Source: Pyxicephalus adspersus (taxonomy: Eukaryota > Chordata > Amphibia > Anura > Pyxicephalidae). Taken from it: a stretch of DNA of 64,000 nucleotides. Position 1 is the first letter of the stretch, and every line of letters begins with the position of its first letter. The notes under the pieces are model-generated. The model did not search any database. It had not been told where the DNA came from and saw only the letters and a program-made list of their open reading frames with translations. This document shows, piece after piece, positions 24,501-36,560 of this stretch. The position numbers were made by a program, and so were the translations under genes. The stretch spans positions 24,675,437 to 24,739,436 of the forward strand of contig NC_092859.1 of the NCBI RefSeq assembly GCF_032062135.1, read 5' to 3'.

Positions 24501-24871
24501 NNNNNNNNNNNNNNNNNNNNNNNNNNNNNNNNNNNNNNNNNNNNNNNNNNNNNNNNNNNNNNNNNNNNNNNNNNNNNNNNNNNNNNNNNNNNNNNNNNNN
24601 NNNNNNNNNNNNNNNNNNNNNNNNNNNNNNNNNNNNNNNNNNNNNNNNNNNNNNNNNNNNNNNNNNNNNNNNNNNNNNNNNNNNNNNNNNNNNNNNNNNN
24701 NNNNNNNNNNNNNNNNNNNNNNNNNNNNNNNNNNNNNNNNNNNNNNNNNNNNNNNNNNNNNNNNNNNNNNNNNNNNNNNNNNNNNNNNNNNNNNNNNNNN
24801 NNNNNNNNNNNNNNNNNNNNNNNNNNNNNNNNNNNNNNNNNNNNNNNNNNNNNNNNNNNNNNNNNNNNNNN
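24501..24871. other. Assembly gap (371 N)
   Basis: Run of N. Any reading frame drawn through it is meaningless. It lies in an intron, so no exon need be missing: the flanking ERC1 exons join in phase without it. Confidence 0.99.
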
Positions 24872-26819
24872 TCAATGCCCATTTATATTATGTGTTTCTA
24901 GAAAAGCATCCAGTTTTTCCTTAATGCAATCTATAGTAGTTGCTAACTACAAAAGGAGTGTTCAAAGGTGTTTCCTTAGCCATAATATCAAGTAAAATTC
25001 CAACAGGAAAAGTTGGGGACAGGTGTGCAGACCCAGAACAGCAGCATTGAGATCTCATCATCCTAAACTCTGTGATTTAAGAAATCATTTGGTGGTTGAC
25101 CTTTCTAGCAACTACTAAAATTTGTAAGATCAGTTTTGGGTGAATAGACTGTAATAAATAATAATCCCGGTGTTACAGGAAGTCTGTCTCACAATAATAC
25201 TGAGCATAGTAGCAGCTGCTTGATTTCAAAACCTACAAGGAATCTGATATCAGAGCAACATATATAGTTGATGCACCTGCTGCAATGTGGGTGGTGGCAG
25301 CAATGCTAAGTCTTTGTGAATGGATCTGGAGTGGGTACAGGAGAATGGCATGCCTGGTGGCACTCAGTTGGCTCTGTGACAATAAACGGTTAATACGAGT
25401 ATTGAAAAGAGAGGTGAACCAGCTCATTGGTCCCAGCTCCTAATTCTTACAACCTGTGCAACTCCCCCTTCAACTAGTCCAAGTGTCTCTTTCATGGCAC
25501 ACAATTGCCCCATTGTACTAAGGAGAGGGATTAAGGATTGTGTTTTCTATTATTATGCTGTTGATTAATCCTGACCTGGTGTCACTTTCCTCCTCAGAAT
25601 AGATTGGGGGGTTTCTCTGGGCTCCAGCACCCTTGGCTTGATGCTGCCAAACTCCTTCATGCCTCATTTGCCACGTAAGCGATTACAATTTAAAGTGACG
25701 GGCAGCACTGCCTCCTTGAGGGCTGCACAAAAGAGAATCGTCCTTTGTTTTCTAGGAATGCTAAACTGGCAAGCCTTGCCCGTGACCGTGCAGCCAGTAA
25801 GGATGTGATGTAGTAAGATTGCCTACTCTGGTAATAGTAAAGGGCCCTGTTTTTTGGGGGACCTAAAAGAAATATTTACGTACTTTTGTTCCTATTATAC
25901 ATTCCAGGAGCAGCATTATTAAAAATCCAGCATAAAACGCTGTGCTCTACCTCTGCTATTTTCTTTTGACGTTTTTCCCAAACTATTGTCATCTTTTATT
26001 GGTTATTGTGCTAAACCATTGCATCTTCTGCCCAAAAGCCAGTCACATTCTTGGCTTCTTTCAAATGGATGCTACTTTACACTGCCCTGCACCTTTCATC
26101 ATTATTAAACTGTTCTTGGGCTCCAGTCAGTGGTTTTGCTAGGATATTATGATGTCCTCAGTCTGCTGCAGGCAGAAGGAAGCAGTTTTTTTCTGCCAGT
26201 GATAAAATTGTAACAATGTCACTTTATAGCAAGTGACAATGTAAAAGGATGTAGTTAGAGATCATCTGTGCAGGCATTTATGAACACAACCAGGAATACA
26301 AAAGATGACCTCGATAAAAAGTAAACTTTTTCAAACTTTGAACTATTACTGAATATAGTGACATATCAGAACTATAACCTTAATCTATAAAAATAAAACT
26401 ATAATCCATAATCTATAGGGTTTAAACTACAGAAAGGTCCAATTTAACCTGTGGACAAAATTATTTATATTAAAAGTATTTGTGCAATAAAATGAAATGG
26501 GTTCCAGGAGGTAAGGAGAGTTTATTAATACAACTTTCCACATTAACTTGTTTATGAAAAAAAAAAATACAATGACTTCTCGCTGTTTACTTTCATTTTG
26601 TAGTCCACTTATCTGAAACCTAGGGAAAAACCAAGTTACAGCTGTAATACTATCTAGCCACATAGCACAAAGTGTCCTCTGACCGCAGAGTCATAAGGTT
26701 ACAGAAGCTTTTCCTCCTGAGGTCAGGGGTTAAAACTCAGTAGAGAGAATATAACACTTCACTGTCAGAGTCAACTAGAATATAAAAAGACTTTGTACAC
26801 TCAGCCTAAACCACCATTT

Positions 26820-27235
26820 AAGTGCTCATTAGAGACCGGCAACATAGCAGAAAACTGAGAATGCAGCCTATCCAATCAGTAGACCCTGGTGACATCACTA
26901 AGAATACAGCCTATCAATTCACTAGAGACCCGTGACATCACTAAAGAAACAGCCAATCCATTTATTAGACACTGGTGACTAGGTCACTAACAAGGTATTT
27001 TATTTTATTCTTGGAGACTGGTGGCATCCCTAAGAATTCAATGAAAGCGCATTATATCCATTTACTGGGGATCAGAGAAATCGCTTAGAATGCAGCTGAT
27101 TTTTTCACTAGAGAAGACTGAGAAGACAGCTTTCTATTCCCTAGAGGCCAGTGACATCAATGAGAATGCAGCCTATCCATTCACTAAAGAGTAGTGACAT
27201 CACTAAGAATATAACTTATTCATTCCCTAGTTGAG
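26820..27235. repeat. Degenerate minisatellite, unit about 43 bp
   Basis: Units of the type GAATACAGCCTATCCATTCA followed by CTAGAGACCAGTGACATCACTAA. The CAGCCTA register is visible at 26863, 26907, 26950, 27126, 27169 and 27211, with differences of 42-44 or multiples. An isolated related unit lies at about 27558-27605. About nine units, diverged. Confidence 0.85.
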
Positions 27236-28872
27236 TTGAGTTTCTGAAAAAGTTTACCATGGGGGAACCCCTTGAAATAACTTTTGGGTTATAGGGAACC
27301 CACACTATAATTACTATATCCACAGCTCACACTACATTATGATGGTGTTCAGTGGGAAGATTGTTACCCTTACAAATCATTGGTGACCTAAACTGACCTG
27401 TAAGGCACATATTTCTCATTGCTGGAGGAACCCATAGCAATCTCTGGATGAATCCTGTTCCCTAGAATCATAAATCCCAAGAAACACAAGTGATCTGGAA
27501 ATTAGCAACAACACAACACTGAATTTGCAGATTATCAATTCTCAACAGAACGGTGGTATAATTGAGAATACAGCCTATTCATTTACTGGACAGGTGACAT
27601 TACCGGTATAACATACATTACATGATGGGATCCTAAAACCATTTCAAGGCTTTATCAATAAAGCAGTACAAAGAACAATAACTAGTTGCTATGGGTTACT
27701 GCACTATTATAAATTGCCTAAATTTAAGCCTGTTTACTTTTCCATAGCTCAATGAAAGTGAATAAGTGAATAAGGCAGACAGACTCCTGGGTCAGCTCCA
27801 TCCACATTCAGCTCTGAAGATTTTACTTTTTGGTGTCTCCACGCTTCATTAATACAAAAATCCCTTCAGCCGTTACACAAGGCTGCAACATTATAATAAT
27901 TTGCGGCTTGGAAGAGACCTGCAACTAATAATTTGCAGCCTTGGCCAAAGAACTGTCACTGGACGCTGAGGAGGAATGAGAGGGGGATTATTAGAAATCC
28001 TGTAAATGGATGTAAGCGGTGGGCCGGGTGCCGACGCAGTCAGCTGGGAAATGTGCTCAAAGACAAACGCCTTTAGGGTTTTAACACGTGACAAAGCAAC
28101 TACTGCATTAAAAAAACACTGGAATATAGAACCTCCTGGTGTTTATGAAATTAAAAAAAAAGAAGACACTATATTTTACAATTTACCTCAATTATCTATG
28201 TTTAGCTAACATATTTGTTTATATACGTTCATGCAAAGTTTTATCCCTAGTTTTGGTGCGTTGTAAGTCATTGGTGCTAAACAAGTAGGTAGAGCTGAAG
28301 TTTTCAGTTCAGTGGATGTTCCCCTTGCAAGTCATCGAGTCAGAGAAAATGTAAGCCAAAAACAGCCAAGCAACTAGAATTTTCAGAAGAAACTCTACAA
28401 AATCAGTCTATTTATTTTTTTCAGGTGGAGTGTACATTCAAATTAGAAAAGGTTAATCTCTCCAGTAGGGGCACAGACAAAAAACACCCTTACAAAGACT
28501 CTTTTCTTTCCACACTCTATCCAAAATGTTAAAAAGAACAGTTTGGGTTTTAGAATTTTGGTTTTAGCTGCCTCACGGCTTGCCAAAACAGATCTAGAGT
28601 TATAAAGCAATTGTGACTGTTTGTGGGGTTACTTTGTGGTTAATGTTCTTTACATAATTTTTTTTAATACTTTATGCGCACATATATTTTGGATTAGTTT
28701 TTTGGGATTATCAATGCCCAGCTCTTTGGTACTGGTGAGCAGTAGAGATCAACATTACATGCCAAGCTACATCCAGCGTCAAACACAGGTTATGCAGACC
28801 CAGTGTCGGGTCATCTTTTGTGTATACATGTATTAGCAGGGATCAGAGAATCAGGCAAAAGGCAATCCTTAC

Positions 28873-29033
28873 TTCATCTCCAGCACTTCCTCCAAATGTT
28901 TGCGGCGTTCAGCACGTAGGCTGGTGAGATGGATCTCCTTCTCGGCCAGTGACTGCTGAGTAGAGGACAACTTGGCTTTCATGGACTCCAGTTCTTGCTT
29001 TACCTTTTCCATCGCCATCATCAACTCCTCCAC
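28873..29033 (-). CDS. ERC1: ERC1 coding exon D (internal; coiled coil)
   Basis: The exon is 161 nt, phase 0 in and phase 2 out. It encodes 53 residues from VEELMMAMEKVKQELE to RRKHLEEVLEM plus the first two bases of a Lys codon. The acceptor is TTTTGTAAG, with a short pyrimidine tract. The donor is GTAAGG, so reading straight through gives an immediate TAA. The sequence SSTQQSLAEKE and the LEEVLEMK end are typical of ERC1. From memory, ERC2 has a different residue in LEE[V/I]LEMK. The split Lys codon is completed by the first base of exon E, giving LEMK-QEALL. Confidence 0.95.
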
Positions 29034-29539
29034 CTTACAAAAGACATGATTCATAGGTATTATACACCAATATTATGGCGACACACCAAGCAGAAAACCC
29101 TGAAACATTCACATATCTGTGCTTGTCCAAGATAATTGGACAACTTTAATTCTAATGTCACCTTCACACTACTAAACACTCATTAAGGCTGATTTGATTT
29201 AGAATTAGAATATCCCACCAATATGCTTAATGACATGCTTAATGTGCAAAGAAGAACAAAAGAAAACTATGAAAAACAAAAACAAAAAAACACAGAAATA
29301 AATACTGAATGCAGACCCTGCTGGCAAACAGACTGAGCCACTTGAATGAACAATACACATTAAACACTAGACTGCTGATGAGAAAATCTATATATTTTTT
29401 GCAAAAAGGTTTTACATGAATAAGATATTTCACAATCAGATAACACTGATTTGTATGTAAAAACAAAATAAAATACCTGGAAAGCTTTTCAGACCTAAAA
29501 TGTGTTGGCTGCCTATGTGTTCTTTTTTTTTTTGGACCA

Positions 29540-29995
29540 CAGAAATACATTCCCAATGGTTACAAACTGGGGAGATTTTTTAACCGGGCTGATTTTACCT
29601 GTTTGGTTAACACGAAGGCTGCCCAAAAAGGTTCATTTGAATTTTTGTAAGAAACTAAGATTAAGAACAAAGGTAAACAAAAAAACTTTTCAAAAAATAT
29701 TCCTTTGACAAAAAAAAAACAAAAAATTCCATTGAATTATTACCAGAACCTTGAATTAAAAGAAAACTTAAAAAAGCGTTTATTAAAACCAGCAAAAAGG
29801 AGAAAAAAATTAAATTTAAACCTTTAAAATGGAATTAAAATTTGTTCAAAAACTGGAAAGCCCAGATTGAAACACCTTTTTCCGGGTTAAGTTGCGAGAT
29901 TTCCTGATCCATTGGCTTATTTCTTGGCGGTCAAATTTTTAACAATTTTTTATTGGCGATTAACATGGTATAGGTAAAAAAGGGGACCGGACTAC
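29540..29995. other. Suspected low-quality, uncorrected sequence patch
   Basis: Texture changes abruptly. There is an excess of doubled and lengthened homopolymers (TTTTTTAACCGGGCTG, CCCAAAAAGG, TTTTTCCGGGTTAAG, GGTAAAAAAGGGGACCGG) compared with both flanks. This is how raw noisy long reads or low-coverage gap filling look. It lies in an intron about 500 bp upstream of exon D. Confidence 0.5.
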
Positions 29996-31476
29996 AAAGC
30001 CTCTTTTTTCTTTTAGTCCATGTGCATAATAAATCTAATTTCATATTTTATATTGTATTTTCTTATATTTGGAAAGAGTGTAAAAGACTTGGAACCCATC
30101 ATATTTTTAAAATATATACAGACTGTTCTAATCACTCCCCTGGATATACACTTTATTGTACAATCCAAAAAGAAGAAAACATAAAAACAATTATTGTTAT
30201 TTCACTAAAACTGCAACTGAACTAAAACAACTCAGGTTAAATTCTGGTAAATAATTATATAAACATATCCTTTACCATTTGGCTAGAAAGAAAACATGTC
30301 ATCAGCTTCTGTCTGATATATTTTGTAGTCTAAAAAACAAAAATGTGCCACATTTTGTACTTTGTGCAGCTACTAATTACACAGACTGTGAAGTCTGAAT
30401 GTCTAAGCAGGGAGGGAAGTTCACAGTTCTGCTGAACAGAATTAGAAAGGAGGAAAAAAAAAAAGGCCCAATCAAACTGTTAAAAGTTTGAAGGGGAAAA
30501 AGTCAGGCGGTGTAGCTGCATTCCCTCTACGTGCCATGTTTCACTCTAAAGAAGCTGCAAAGTTTATACATTGCGCCTGACCACCTTAGTGGCTTGTGAG
30601 GGGAGAGAAGGCCTTAACAGACGCATCAAGAACAAGAGTGTGATTCACGGGAGCCATAATAACACCCTGATTATGAGGTAATTATAATTACAGAGGACTT
30701 TGGTTTCTACACGCCAAGGTCACCCAGTGAATAAGAGCTCAGTCTATAAAAGTGAACGCATTGTGAGCGACTCGTCTTTTTTCCACGCAGCCGGGCTGCT
30801 TCCCACCAGTGCCCCTCGCTTATCCCAAGAGCGAGGTGGGATAATAAGACGCCGGATGATTTCAGCCCCGGATGCCTCCTGGGAAGCCAGTAGAGGATCT
30901 GGGAAAGACAGACAGGGACAGAGTGTGGACTGTCTTCCCAAGCTGTGGTCATCTGGGTTCCTTTCTGACCTCACCACTTTAATTACATGGGACGTCAGAG
31001 ACAGGTGGAACGCGGGACCCGCGCTAAGAGCTTGCTGGATGTGATAGGGTGTGGCTGCCTGCAGACGCCCAGAATTCATGTTTCCATGTACAGAAGAGAA
31101 ACCAAGGAAAGGGCAGACAGCGATGCCTAAAAATACCCGGCAGAAGTATAATAAAAAAAATGTTTTCTAAACTTTGGTAATTTTCCTAGCGCACATTCCG
31201 AAAAAGCCATAACTTTTTTTTATACTTTGGATGGAGTAGGGAACAGTTAAAACCCATGTCATGTTTTCGGTCTGTGACCTATTGAGGAGATTTTTTAACT
31301 TCCAGTCTTGTTGGCTCAATAGGAAGTTGATGACTTGCCGAGATGTCAGAAAGGAGAGCAAAATTCCCTTCTAAGACTGCTGTCATCAGAATAGGTTTCT
31401 CTACTGAAAAAGACATCTTACATGCTGTTACAATTCAAGATTTTTTATTTCCAATTGCTTTCTTTCATTGCTTTCT

Positions 31477-31751
31477 GGGCAGCACGGTGGCTCAGTGGTT
31501 AGAACTCTGGCCTTTTGAGTTCCAGGTTCGAATCTTGGCCAGGACACCATCCGCATAGAGTTTGCCCCTCCAGTTAGGTTAACTGGCTTCCTCCTAAAAT
31601 TGACCTTAGACTGTTGTAATGACATATGACTTTGGTAGGGACACTGGATCGTCAGCCCCTTTGAGGGACAGTTCGTTACATGACTATGGACTTGTACAGC
31701 TCTGCGTAATATGTTGATGCTATATAAATACTGTGTAGTAATAATAATATC
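31477..31751 (+). mobile_element. tRNA-derived SINE, near full length (copy 2)
   Basis: The head GGGCAGCACGGTGGCTCAGT has A-box TGGCTCAGTGG (31488) and B-box GGTTCGAATC (31525), both close to consensus. The body is AAAATTGACCTTAGACTG and GAGGGACAGTTCGTTACATG. The tail is ATGCTATATAAATACTGTGT plus (AAT)n. Less diverged in the promoter boxes than the copy at 9090. Confidence 0.88.
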
Positions 31752-33104
31752 TTAATGTACATGTTCTGCATGCCCAACTCAGCCCAAATTCCCTATGAGA
31801 AGAGAAAGAATTGCCCAATAAATTAAATTTTCCGCCACTTTACTCTAAAGGGTAGCGATAGACAATGAAATATCTTTAGGGTAAGGACAGCAGATTGTAT
31901 ATAGACTGTTATATAGATTGGGTCTTTGATTTTGATTTTTTATACATCATTAGAATAGATTTTATGTGTGAAAGTGAGAGGAACGCCTAATAAAACTTGC
32001 AGACTAATAAAAACATACCTCTTTCACACACATCAGGCTCACAGGATGAGGCTACTTATTAATATTACAAACATTGGCAGGAGGTGGAAAGTCTGAGAAC
32101 CATCCAGATTTGGATGATAGCTTAACAGGATAGACGGTGTGTGTGTGTGGGGGGGACTTGGTCTGTGTTTAGTAAGTTTAGGAGGAGTAGACCAGGTGGG
32201 ATAAACTAGGTAGAACAATGGTGCCTAATACAATCATTTAATGACACCTCTAATTGGATAAGTTTGATAGTAGAGTAAAATAGTGATTGGTCTGCCAGCA
32301 ATGCAGTGATATTTGGTTGAACTGAAAACTCTATCTGCACATTTCAAAACACCAACCTATGCCATAGGGATTATTAAAAAAAAGTATGGTTTTGGGTTAG
32401 GTTCACGGATTGTTTTCATTGCTATGGGTGTGGTATTATCATGCTAAGATCACAAGAGCTCTTTGGGGACCTTAGAAAGAACATTGTAGGTGCCTAGACT
32501 TCTGGCAATGGATTTATATTTAGATTGCCAATTTTTTTAAATCAATCAACACACTTTAAGGAAACAAATCTACAAGTAGCATAGTTTTTAAACTGATTGC
32601 TAATTTGTCCAGAACTGGCCATCTCAGCAAACTCAGAGCTGTGTAAATATGTTGAAAAAAGTCAACTATTTCCATGGATTTTACTTACTTTTTTTCACAT
32701 GATTGTATGTAGACCCAATTACTAAAATCAAATAAAAAACTAAAGCCCCATATTGAAAATTGGCAATCAGGAAGGTGTGCATTGCAGAAAGCACTCTTGT
32801 CTGCCTGATGGACACCTAACTGTAAAATTTTGCTGAGCTGAACTTGCAAGAACAACCTAAAAAAAAATGCTCCCTTTTTTTTAATATGAATACATACCAG
32901 GGGTAATAGTATCACTTTGTGTAGTAGTGATTTTTTTTTTCAGGCTTTTTGCTAAAATCCACCTCAATGCTCTACAGGTTTTAGGGATGATTTCCTTTAT
33001 ACTTTACATTAATTGAATCCTCTTGTAGAGAATTCAAAGAGAATTCAAAACAGTACAGTTATGTTTTTATTAACCCTATTATCTGTGAAAGATGANNNAT
33101 GAGA

Positions 33105-33370
33105 CGAAAATGCTGCTGCTTTTGTTCAAGAGACGGCCACCGAGGCGGTCATGTCAGCAACTGACAAAAGTCAACTAATTAATAATCTGTTATGCCAGGG
33201 CGCGATTAGCGAGTCGTATTAAAAATAAACTGATCCAATAAAGGATGGGATAAACTTACATTTTAATCTGTAAGATCTTATTAGTCTGCCGAAAGCCAGG
33301 CCATTTACAAAACAAATCACATCCGCAGAGAGTTTAATAAAATCTCCACTGTGCCCGGCTACCTGTGCCA
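33105..33370. promoter_or_regulatory. Candidate conserved non-coding element (intronic enhancer?)
   Basis: No repeat similarity and no reading frame. It has a complex sequence with intact CpGs (AGGGCGCGATTAGCGAGTCG), a TAATTA homeodomain core at 33177 and the palindrome GTCAGCAACTGAC, and the region TTAATCTGTAAGATCTTATT. This texture resembles vertebrate conserved enhancers, but I cannot measure conservation. Low confidence. Confidence 0.3.
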
Positions 33371-33849
33371 AGAGGAAAGGGAAGAGTGCCAGGGAAATTG
33401 GAGGATGTGAAAGTTTGGTGAGAAGGCTGCTATGCCAGATAGCATGTGACTATTTACTGAGCCCGGGCATTAAATGTGAAATAAGAGCAGGTAACATATC
33501 AGCAGCCTTTACTTTGATGGTCTTGTTATAATCTTACAGAAGCAGAAGTCACAAAGGCAGGCCTTCCTATTGCCTGAAAGTACCGGATTACATTGTGCTC
33601 CTTCCACTAATTTTGCTCTCCTGATTGTCAGTATTGTCTACTGGCGGCAGGCTCTGCTACTTGTCTATCTCCTCTATCTAAGGCTCTTCTCCAGAAATAT
33701 GCTGTACAGGTATGATTTGGGGTTCCAATCCTTCTATGCACCATCTAACACAATAAACACAAACCAAAACACAAATGTTCCCCCTTAAATTAAGGTATTA
33801 AATGCAGCCCTAAACTTTATCTAACTCTAACACTAACTGTTGCTGGAAA

Positions 33850-34010
33850 CAACCACCTGTTCTGTTCTATGGAGAGGGAGAGGAGAGGGAGAGGAGAGGG
33901 GGAAGGAGGAGTGAGTGGCAGCCCAATGTACTCTCCTCCATAAGGAAAGCAAAGAAGTCGTTCATCAATCTACCAGGACAATGTTGAGCGACTGGGGGTC
34001 CTGTCTGAAA
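33850..34010. mobile_element. Degenerate MITE core fragment with G-rich run
   Basis: CTGTTCTATGGAGAGGGAGA followed by repeated GGAGAG units, GTGAGTGGCAGCCC, CTCTCCTCC and GTCGTTCATC correspond in order to the internal part of the MITE family (compare 34310-34390). The GGAGAG stretch has expanded to about 35 bp at 33868-33903. Confidence 0.5.
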
Positions 34011-34197
34011 TCAGTGAACTCCCAGCTTTCTGCATGTGTTGGCAACACAGGACCAAATTCTAAGCAGAATTGCCAACCCTTTCTACTGGACAAGAACCCC
34101 ACCTATCTTTTGTCCCACTTTAGATGCATAAATTGATTACTTTCCAGTAAAACAATGCTGCTGTCTTGACACCTGAGAGCTGGAATACACAATGTGT

Positions 34198-34462
34198 AAG
34201 GCTACAAACACACTTTAGACTTTTGTCGTTGAAAAGGATCTTTCATGATCTTTTGTAATGAGAAAAGACTGAAAAATGCATGAACGAGCGCTGTACATAC
34301 AGCACCGTTCTGCTCTATGGAGAGGGGAGAAGGAGCGAGCGGCACCCCGCTCTCTCCCCTTCACCTGCATTACGGTCATTCGTGGATCCGCCAGGATAGA
34401 TCCATGAACGCTGTCGGACCAGTGCTCTACAAACCGCAGATTCTTGTCCAATACTAGCCCTG
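34198..34462. mobile_element. hAT-like MITE copy 5 (right end truncated)
   Basis: It begins AAGGCTACAAACACACTTTA. The core includes TGAACGAGCGCTGTACATAC, GCTCTATGGAGAGGGGAGA, GAGCGGCACCCCGCTCTC and GATCCATGAACGCTGTCGG. It stops after CAATACTAGCCCTGAAG, without the final hairpin arm and terminal repeat seen in copy 2. Confidence 0.75.
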
Positions 34463-35389
34463 AAGCAAAGCAATCATGGAAGATGTAGTTCTGTGGGCAT
34501 ACCTACATCAATAGAAATCTATCTTCTAGTAGACATTCCTGTGAACATTTTACGAGTTTGGAGAAAAAAGAAAAAAAAAGCTATTTCTCACTATGACAAG
34601 GCAAAAGAAAAACAAGTATCAGAAAATGATAATGGGGTAAAGGGATGTGAGAAGGGACTTTGGTGGTAAAGTTGGGTCATGCTTACACAAATCCCTTGGT
34701 AAGGATTGGTAAGAACTGGGGATTGATGGTAATGTGGTATTAGAAGAGGCAAAGTAAGGATAGCCAATCACAAGGGTATTTTGGCATACCTTGCACCATT
34801 TAAAGGTAGGAGGGCTGGCGTGATGCATCAATTCACAAGACAACTTCAGGCAGGCAGAAGAGAGGAGGGAAGCATGCAATTATATTAGGCTAAAACTCTT
34901 CAGGGCTTAGAACTAATTACTGAATAATTTAACCTAATACAGTCAGACTGCATATAGAGTAATAAATGTGTCCACTTTTTTTAACAACTAAGTGTTGCAG
35001 CAAGGGTTCAATAACTGTGTTTCCACTATTAAATGGTGTTGGATCAGATATGGCTCAAAGATACAAGTTCTAATGTGGTGCCACACAACCCGCAGATACC
35101 TGATCTAATCAATATTTGGTCTCATTTCTTGAGCAGAGCTGTTGATTATAGCAATGTTCAGGTTGGGAAATTTGTCAGCTGAGCTGCTGTTACTATCCTA
35201 ATGTATCCTAGTGTTTCTGGCTGCTTGTTTTATTCTTTGATGCAGTACTTCAGTACTACTGTAGAAAAAAACAAAAAAAGCAGCTTATTAATAACTGTAT
35301 ATGCATCCTGTCTACAGTAATAAATTAAAAGTGTTCAACTAAGCATTAAAATTACTGTAGTCTACAAACATATATGTAAATACACCCAC

Positions 35390-35880
35390 TGAGCCAGGCA
35401 CCAGACAATATGTACAAATGTTATACTACAACACCACTTTCCTACTGAAGCACTCACTGCATAATTATGCTACAGTTATACAGATAGTATTATTACCCAT
35501 CCAGATTCACTCACCACCAAGCAGCATTCATTCAATCATTCTATACATGCTGATTCGGGCACCACAAACACTACAATTATTCTGTACGTGCCAAGTTGAG
35601 CACCACCAAACTTTGTACCGGTAAAAATCCTCTCTGACTACACCGACAAATCAATTTGCTATAACATATCCACAGTAAGCCCTAAGATGGTGCTGCACAT
35701 ACAGAATATGTTTAGTTTTAACCAGAATGAGCCAGACACACACACAGGGAGCCCAGTACAAACAGTAAATCCTGAGAAGTGTCCCCACTGAGCCAGGCAA
35801 AATACAGAACTGTATCATATGCGTTATATGTATACACTAGAACACCTTACCACTGAGCCATTCACCAAATTGACAGAGCA
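35390..35880. repeat. Degenerate tandem-like region, about 60-70 bp spacing
   Basis: CCACTGAGCCAGGCA-type phrases recur at about 35387, 35725 (diverged), 35784 and 35851. Intervening GCACCAC-ACAAACAC and TTATACTACAACACC blocks are shared. Units are strongly diverged and boundaries approximate. Confidence 0.5.
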
Positions 35881-36289
35881 TTTAAAGGTAAATTGTTTTT
35901 TAAAGTTTGTGTAAGTGATTTGGTTTAGTTTCACGCTCATGCAGAACCACAGCCAAAACTTTTTTTTTTTAGTACATTTTTGAAGGGTCAGATATCTGAT
36001 AGCAGTCTGGGCCCTTGTGATCATTTGTTCTTTGATTTCTGTGTGCTCACTGAAACAAGAAATCTGGAGAAAAATGAGAACACAAACATAAGTTAAAACA
36101 AATCCTAGGTTCCAAACCTTTCCTGCTGTATCCCAAACTATTTTAAATGTTCGGTGAATGGGTTTCCAATGTTTGTGGGGTTTTTTTTTCTCTCCAAGTG
36201 TTGAACAGAAGAATAGTAAACACACAAAAGTCCTCAATTAGCAGTAGATTCTAGAAGTCAGGCTTTGAGAAAGTGTCTAGAGGATATAG

Positions 36290-36560
36290 AACAGTTACAT
36301 TGCTGGTTTCAGACCTATGCCGGAGATGCAATGGAGGGATGGGCATGATGTCACATACATATTCTGGTCTTGCCCTATACTAAAACCCTTCTGGGACACG
36401 GTTAGGGAGATCTCACAAACATTAACTTATTGACACGTCAAAAAATCTGCATTTTTGTTATTGCACCAGAATACATCCTTATACTTTTTATCAAACATCT
36501 GTGATTAGACATCTCATTACTGCTGCCAGATCATGCATTTCATTGTTCTAGAGGAAACCC
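36290..36560 (+). mobile_element. L1/Tx1-like ORF2 C-terminal remnant
   Basis: From about 36322 the plus-strand frame reads GHDVTYIFWSCPILKPFWD, then TVREISQTLTY. This is the C-terminal zinc-knuckle-side region of L1-clade ORF2 proteins (the 'H..W.CP.I..FW..V...I' motif). Further on RHLITAARSCI matches the next conserved block. Frame breaks separate the pieces and the reverse transcriptase itself is absent. Confidence 0.75.

Larger units (their letters stand above)
18566..28872. other. ERC1 intron between exons D and E (10.3 kb)
   Basis: Bounded by GTAAGG (28872) and CCCCACCAG (18566). It holds three decayed minisatellites (19425, 22060, 26820), a MITE (21244), a MITE split by a SINE tail (23905), a sequence gap (24501-24871) and single-copy, relatively GC-rich stretches at about 20400-20960, 25550-25810 and 27780-28010. 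No other coding exon was recognised on either strand. Confidence 0.8.

Noticed and set aside
24441..24924. Long open frames across 24.4-24.9 kb and 57.1-58.2 kb
   Set aside because: They consist almost entirely of N from assembly gaps.
26820..27235. CRISPR-like regularly spaced repeats
   Set aside because: Units are contiguous, diverged and without unique spacers, in a vertebrate intron. It is a minisatellite.
30700..31079. Open frames of 81-114 codons on both strands
   Set aside because: They overlap each other on both strands, with no domain, no splice context and no repeat. GC-rich composition explains them better.
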